Assembly: GCA_944325785.1 (NCBI GenBank) | Contig: CALVBN010000013.1 | Coordinates: forward strand, 1 to 53,990 | Reading direction: 5' to 3' | Source: Candidatus Gastranaerophilales bacterium | GTDB taxonomy: Bacteria; Cyanobacteriota; Vampirovibrionia; Gastranaerophilales; Gastranaerophilaceae | DNA: 53,990 nucleotides | In this document: positions 50,540 through 53,990 of the stretch, one piece after another | Position numbering within the stretch: position 1 is the stretch's first letter | How the letters are laid out: the number at the start of each line of letters is the position of its first letter | Notes under the pieces: generated by a model | Databases searched by the model: none | What the model was told of the DNA's origin: nothing | Seen by the model: only the letters and a program-made list of their open reading frames with translations | Made by a program: the position numbers and the translations under genes

Positions 50540-52120
50540 ATGGAAGATACCGCACCTCAAGAAGAATGGAAGTTTAAACTGAATCCTTGGGTTACAATGG
50601 TTCCGCTTATGCTTTCAATATTTATGTTTGCATTGGACGAAACTATTTCGAATGTTGCTCTGCCTTATATGGCGGGAACATTTTCTATAAGCCATAATGA
50701 ATCAACCTGGATTATTACGAGTTATCTTGTTGCCAGCGGTATTGTTATCCCTACGGTTGACTTTTTCAGTAAGCTGATAGGGAGAAAGCAATATTTTATT
50801 CTAAGTCTTATTATATTTACTTTTGCATCACTTTTATGCGGAATGTCAAATTCTATGGCAATGATGCTGTTCTCCAGAATTCTGCAGGGAGCTGGCGGCG
50901 GCGGAATTCTTCCGGTAGTGCAAGCAATGATTTTTGAAATCTTTCCTAAAGAGAAGCTTCCGGCTGCTATGGCAATTTTCGGGCTTGGGGTTATCATGGC
51001 ACCAATTATGGGACCTGCTTTAGGAGGCTGGATTACTGAGAATTGGTCTTGGCCGTTTATTTATTTTATTAATATTCCTTTTGGTATAATTGCAATCTAT
51101 CTTTCAAAGCAATATATTGAAGAACCTCCCTATTCAAGAAAACAAAAACATGTCACGATGGATTATTCAGGCTTTTTCTTTCTATTGTTATGGCTCTTAA
51201 CATTGCAGATTGTTTTGGACAAGGGGAATGATGCAGACTGGTTCGGGGCAGCTTGGATTTGTAAGTTGTTCACTGTATCAATGATTTCATTCTTTATATT
51301 TGTATTTATACAAATAAAAAAAAGTAAAACAAATACAGGACTTATTGATCTGGCAATATTAAAAAATCATAATTTTCTTATAGGAACAATGGGACAGATA
51401 ATCTTAATGGGTGTTATGATGGCATCTGCATCCATTTTACCTTCAATGCTTCAATCTCTACTGGGTTATACAGCTTTTTTAAGCGGACTTTCAATGGTAC
51501 CGCGGGGTGCAGGATGTTTAATAGCATCTGTATTATGCGGTATATTTGTTGCGAGAATAGGCATAAAAAAGATGACTATTGTGGGGCTTATAATTTTAAC
51601 AATTGCCGGTTTAATGTTCGGGGAAATAAATACATCAATTTCACTTGTCGACATCGGGTTTCCTAACTTTACATTTGGTCTTGGGATGATTATGGCAATG
51701 GTTCCTCTTTCTAATATATCTTGTGCGACTTTGCCAAATGAGGCGCAGACAAATGCTGCAGGCGTTCAAAATTTGTTGAAAAATACCGGCGCGGCAATCG
51801 GAACATCTATTGCAACAACAATGATAAATCGTTTTTCTCAAGCACATCAGCACATGATGATAAAATTTCTTACAGATACCAATCAAGTTTTCTCAGAAAG
51901 AGTGCAGTCAATGGCATCTTCATTCATGACTCAGACAGATTGGGTGACGGCTACACATATGGCGCAGGCTCAGATACATAATATTTTAAGACAGCAGGCA
52001 ACTCTGTGGGGATATGTTGAAACATTCAGATACTTTGCGGTTGCGGCTGTTATCATTATTCCGTTTGTATTCTTCTTGAATGAAGGCAAAGGAACAGAAA
52101 AGTCAAAAGAAGAAGCCTAA
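50540..52120 (+). CDS. emrB: DHA2-family multidrug efflux MFS transporter (EmrB/QacA type)
   Basis: The 526-residue protein is a 14-helix major facilitator drug exporter. It has the DHA2 motif LDETISNVALPYMAG in helix 1, DFFSKLIGRKQ (motif A), SRILQGAGGGGILPV (motif B) and GLGVIMAPIMGPALGGW (motif C, antiporter signature). Two central helices and a long loop around 410-470 follow. No EmrA partner gene is present, although one would be needed to cross the outer membrane. It lies directly after the marR gene and its palindrome. Confidence 0.92.
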   Translation: MEDTAPQEEWKFKLNPWVTMVPLMLSIFMFALDETISNVALPYMAGTFSISHNESTWIITSYLVASGIVIPTVDFFSKLIGRKQYFILSLIIFTFASLLCGMSNSMAMMLFSRILQGAGGGGILPVVQAMIFEIFPKEKLPAAMAIFGLGVIMAPIMGPALGGWITENWSWPFIYFINIPFGIIAIYLSKQYIEEPPYSRKQKHVTMDYSGFFFLLLWLLTLQIVLDKGNDADWFGAAWICKLFTVSMISFFIFVFIQIKKSKTNTGLIDLAILKNHNFLIGTMGQIILMGVMMASASILPSMLQSLLGYTAFLSGLSMVPRGAGCLIASVLCGIFVARIGIKKMTIVGLIILTIAGLMFGEINTSISLVDIGFPNFTFGLGMIMAMVPLSNISCATLPNEAQTNAAGVQNLLKNTGAAIGTSIATTMINRFSQAHQHMMIKFLTDTNQVFSERVQSMASSFMTQTDWVTATHMAQAQIHNILRQQATLWGYVETFRYFAVAAVIIIPFVFFLNEGKGTEKSKEEA

Positions 52121-52155
52121 AACTTAAAACTTTTGAAGCGAAAATAACATAAGCA

Positions 52156-52291
52156 GTCATGCTGAACTTGTTTCTGCATCTTACCAACTTGAAGTTTTTA
52201 TTTCCAACTGGTAAGATCCCGAAAGGGGTAAATAAAACTTGCAGGTTTTACGCTTAACAACTCCGCCTAATTGAAGAAAATTCGGGATGAC
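52156..52291. repeat. MITE-like palindromic element
   Basis: The element begins GTCATGCTGAACTTG and ends TTCGGGATGAC, imperfect terminal inverted repeats of about 12 nt. It holds an inner inverted repeat (atcttacca 52178-52186 with tggtaagat 52209-52217). This resembles a common dispersed bacterial intergenic repeat built on a GTCAT...GAACTTG core. Only one copy is in the window. Between the efflux gene and the Abi locus (52121-52380) I see no gene. Confidence 0.5.
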
Positions 52292-52392
52292 CGCACGCTT
52301 AGTGCCAGCTAATAAGTTTAAAAAGGGGTTTATAAATACACAAATCCGGTAACCCCGCAAAAAGACCAGTATTTTTAAATGTTACATATTTA

Positions 52393-52421
52393 TTGATTTT
52401 ACTTAAAAATTATGTTATAAT
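52393..52421 (+). promoter_or_regulatory. Promoter of the Abi-linked small RNA
   Basis: TTGATT (52393-52398), N17 and an extended -10, TG-T-TATAAT (hexamer 52416-52421), predict transcription starting near 52428. Confidence 0.75.
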
Positions 52422-52427
52422 TATATC

Positions 52428-52478
52428 AATAGTACTCGCTAAGCCTCTTAACAATGCTCAAATCAGCGAGTCTTTTTT
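52428..52478 (+). ncRNA. Small RNA upstream of the Abi_2 toxin gene (abiF RNA-like)
   Basis: A strong promoter, a hairpin (actcgct 52434-52440 with agcgagt 52465-52471, 24-nt loop) and T6 at 52473-52478 define a short RNA of about 50 nt. It ends 16 nt before the toxin start codon. Abi_2/AbiF genes are known to be preceded by a conserved structured RNA, and an RNA acting as antitoxin to the HEPN nuclease has been described. The position and shape here fit. It could also act as an attenuator for the gene behind it. Base-level match to the published motif was not checked. Confidence 0.7.
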
Positions 52479-52494
52479 ATAATAAGGATTATAT

Positions 52495-53418
52495 GTGGAA
52501 AAGATTAGATTTAATAAACCTGCAATTTGTGTCAAAGGACAAATTGAATTACTCAAATCAAGATGATTAATAATCGCTGATGAAAATTTCGCTGAAAACA
52601 TTTTAAGCAATATCACATACTACAGATTATCAGCTTATATGAAATACTTTCAAGTAAATGATAACTTTTCTAAAAATACAACTTTTGAAGATATAGTAAA
52701 TCTTTACAATTTTGATAAAGAATTAAAGCTTTTAGTCTTTGATTATATAAGACTGCTGGAAGTTTCTTTAAGAGCTAAAATATGTTTACATATGTGTACA
52801 AACTATGGTTCGCACTGGTTTTATGACAAGAATAATTTTAAGTCAGAAAAAGATTATAGAAAGACTTTAGAAATATTAGAAAATGAAAAGGGGCTTAAAA
52901 AAGATACTTTTATTAAATACTATTTTGAAAAATATTCCGAGCCTAGCTTGCCGCCATTTTGGATGATTTCAGAAGTTTTGTCAATGGGAGACTTGTCAAA
53001 AATACTCAATGGGCTTAATTTTAAAGACTTAAAAGAAATTGCTAAAGATTTAGCACCTGATTATTTTGTCTATCCGGTTTTGGCAAATTGGGTGCATGTT
53101 CTTGCAACTGTTAGAAATATCTGTGCTCATCATTCAAGATTGTGGAATAGGGAGTTAAAAATTAAGTTTTCTGAACCACAAAAAATTGATGAATGGCACA
53201 GTAAAGAGATTAAAAATAATAAGGTATCTGCAGTTTGTTTTGTAATTTCGGTATTACTTAGGAATCACCCATATAATGATTTTGAAGAAAGATTTAAAGA
53301 ACTATTACTGAAATATCCAAATATTGATATTAAATCTGAATATATCGATAACGAATCTATAAAAAGTAGAGATTATGATTCTGATGGCAATTTAATCAGA
53401 GTTTGGGATGAAAACTAA
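52495..53418 (+). pseudogene. abiF: Abi_2 (AbiF/AbiD-like) HEPN RNase toxin gene with one in-frame UGA
   Basis: The full frame runs 308 codons from a GTG at 52495, which is placed 6 nt after AAGGA. Its start reads EKIRFNKPAICVKGQIELLK, typical of Abi_2 proteins. Codon 24, expected to be glycine in SRG-LII, is TGA (52564-52566), a single G-to-T change from GGA. After it the frame stays open. The HEPN RNase motif is intact as R207-N-I-C-A-H212 within VRNICAHHSRLWNREL. Translation might restart at M49 (52639), losing the N-terminal helix, or depend on UGA readthrough. Such proteins trigger abortive infection by RNA cleavage. Confidence 0.85.
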
Positions 53419-53496
53419 AAATATTTTTCTTAATTCTTAGTTGTAATTAATTTTTAATTCATTTAAAGAGTTATAAATACTTAATTCCACAAACAA

Positions 53497-53522
53497 AAAG
53501 ACCGATTTTGAAATCGGTCTTT
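53497..53522. terminator. Bidirectional terminator between the Abi gene and tRNA-Ala
   Basis: An 11-bp perfect stem (aaagaccgatt with aatcggtcttt) with a 4-nt loop lies between the convergent Abi and tRNA-Ala genes. Confidence 0.85.
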
Positions 53523-53530
53523 GTTTCAAA

Positions 53531-53606
53531 TGGTGGAGCGTAGGGGATTCGAACCCCTGACCCCGACACTGCCAGTGTCGTGCGCTACCAACTGCGCTAA
53601 CGCCCC
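53531..53606 (-). tRNA. tRNA-Ala (anticodon GGC)
   Basis: The minus strand folds as a 76-nt tRNA including an encoded CCA end. The acceptor stem is GGGGCGT with ACGCTCC, the D arm GCGCAGTTGGTAGCGC, the anticodon stem CGACA/TGTCG with loop CTGGCAG (GGC, reading GCC/GCU alanine codons), and the T arm AGGGGTTCGAATCCCCT. The 5' 16 nt are duplicated in the adjacent tandem repeat. Confidence 0.95.
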
Positions 53607-53853
53607 ATGCAGTATTTGATTTTCAATTGTAAGCAGTTGCGTAGCGCTTCAAGACCTCCGTCTTGGCTACCTCTCAAAAAATCCTCAATGGTTCGGATTT
53701 TTTTCGGCAGAGTCAACTGCGCTAACGCCCCATGCAGTATTTGATTTTCAATTGTAAGCAGTTGCGTAGCGCTTCAAGACCTCCGTCTTGGCTACCTCTC
53801 AAAAAATCCTCAATGGTTCGGATTTTTTTTCGGCAGAGTCAACTGCGCTAACG
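53591..53853. repeat. 125/126-bp tandem duplication carrying the tRNA-Ala 5' end
   Basis: Copy 1 (53591-53715) includes the first 16 nt of tRNA-Ala. Copy 2 (53716-53841) is identical except for one extra T in a T run. A 12-nt third start follows at 53842. Each unit holds a stepped hairpin (in copy 1, gtagc 53641-53645 with gctac 53666-53670, and caagac with gtcttg inside). It also holds a terminator-like hairpin (aaaaaatcc with ggatttttt, 53676-53703). No gene is seen in these 250 nt. Confidence 0.9.
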
Positions 53854-53889
53854 ACACGTAACAATATTCAATTTTCATCAACACGGTAT

Positions 53890-53914
53890 AAAAAAAGAGC
53901 CATCTAAGACTCTT
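53890..53914 (-). terminator. Weak terminator after tRNA-Val
   Basis: On the minus strand a 5-bp AAGAG/CTCTT stem is followed by T7, downstream of tRNA-Val. The stem is short, so termination may be partial. Confidence 0.45.
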
Positions 53915-53920
53915 CTTTTA

Positions 53921-53990
53921 TGGTGGGCGTTAGAAGACTCGAACTTCTGACCCTCTCCTTGTAAGGGAGACGCTCTACCAACTGAGCTAA
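53921..53990 (-). tRNA. tRNA-Val (anticodon TAC), 5' end cut by window edge
   Basis: The minus strand gives a tRNA with CCA end: T arm around AGAAGTTCGAGTCTTCT, anticodon stem TCTCC/GGAGA with loop CTTACAA (anticodon TAC, valine), and D arm GCTCAGTTGGTAGAGC. About six nucleotides of the 5' acceptor strand lie outside the window. Confidence 0.93.

Noticed and set aside
52493..52570. Overlapping short frame starting with ATG at 52493
   Set aside because: It gives only 25 codons, has no family-like sequence, and the GTG two bases later is better spaced from the Shine-Dalgarno and encodes the Abi_2 N-terminus.
52495..53418. Genetic code with UGA read as glycine
   Set aside because: The UGA sits at a glycine position, but dprA, trkA and the DUF4186 gene end at UGA, so UGA is a stop in this genome.
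53591..53853. CRISPR-like array
   Set aside because: The units are adjacent with no variable spacers, contain a tRNA fragment, and no cas genes are nearby.

Overview
The window is AT-rich, gene-dense bacterial chromosome from a diderm. It carries lptC and lptA homologues, plsY, dxs, glmS and a standard infA-rpmJ-rpsM-rpsK-rpsD-rpoA-rplQ operon. Several proteins share a short N-terminal signature, MNIxxxNxxxFKG or a variant. An Abi_2 gene, many pilin-like and TPR proteins, and divergent starch/glycogen enzymes are also present. I infer a gut member of Candidatus Gastranaerophilales (Melainabacteria/Vampirovibrionia). No 16S rRNA is present, so this assignment rests on gene content only. UGA is a normal stop here: dprA, trkA and the DUF4186 gene end on it.

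Layout. 1-850: a REP-associated tyrosine transposase with three perfect 31-nt palindromic repeats. 890-4321: an HTH gene and a small gene sharing a divergent promoter, then pflA and a trio of membrane or pilin-like proteins. 4385-9913 (minus): glmS, a 54-residue unannotated-type gene and ahcY, then a GNAT protein and two tandem FKG-motif paralogues. 10163-17653 (plus): a membrane-anchored glycogen-synthase-like protein, a metallo-hydrolase, TPR proteins and lptC-lptA. 17655-24281: a kinase-like protein, dprA-topA, a defective-looking M48 peptidase, ybaK and DUF2023. 24410-29755 (minus): the ribosomal protein/RNA polymerase alpha operon, whose gaps hold unusual heptad-repeat palindromes. 30096-38631: ychF, a phospholipase C-like protein, an S24-repressor module, trkA-trkH, a frameshifted secreted repeat protein, def and fmt. 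38621-45594: gmk with a pyruvate-decarboxylase-type enzyme, an acyltransferase, rsmG with a large ATPase-TPR protein, and plsY. 45681-52120: an alpha-glucan phosphorylase homologue lacking its PLP lysine, a cupin, dxs, and marR-emrB with a 28-bp perfect palindrome. 52156-53990: a MITE-like repeat, a small terminator-ended RNA upstream of a nonsense-interrupted Abi_2 HEPN toxin gene, then tRNA-Ala, a 125-bp tandem duplication carrying the tRNA 5' end, and a partial tRNA-Val.

The most interesting system is the ncRNA-AbiF locus at the right end. It matches the RNA-paired HEPN toxin architecture, but its toxin gene carries one in-frame UGA. Other themes are eight genes whose -10 box lies only 6-7 nt from the start codon with no Shine-Dalgarno (predicted leaderless mRNAs), a family of palindromes built of GTGANNN heptads, and several enzymes that have lost textbook catalytic residues.
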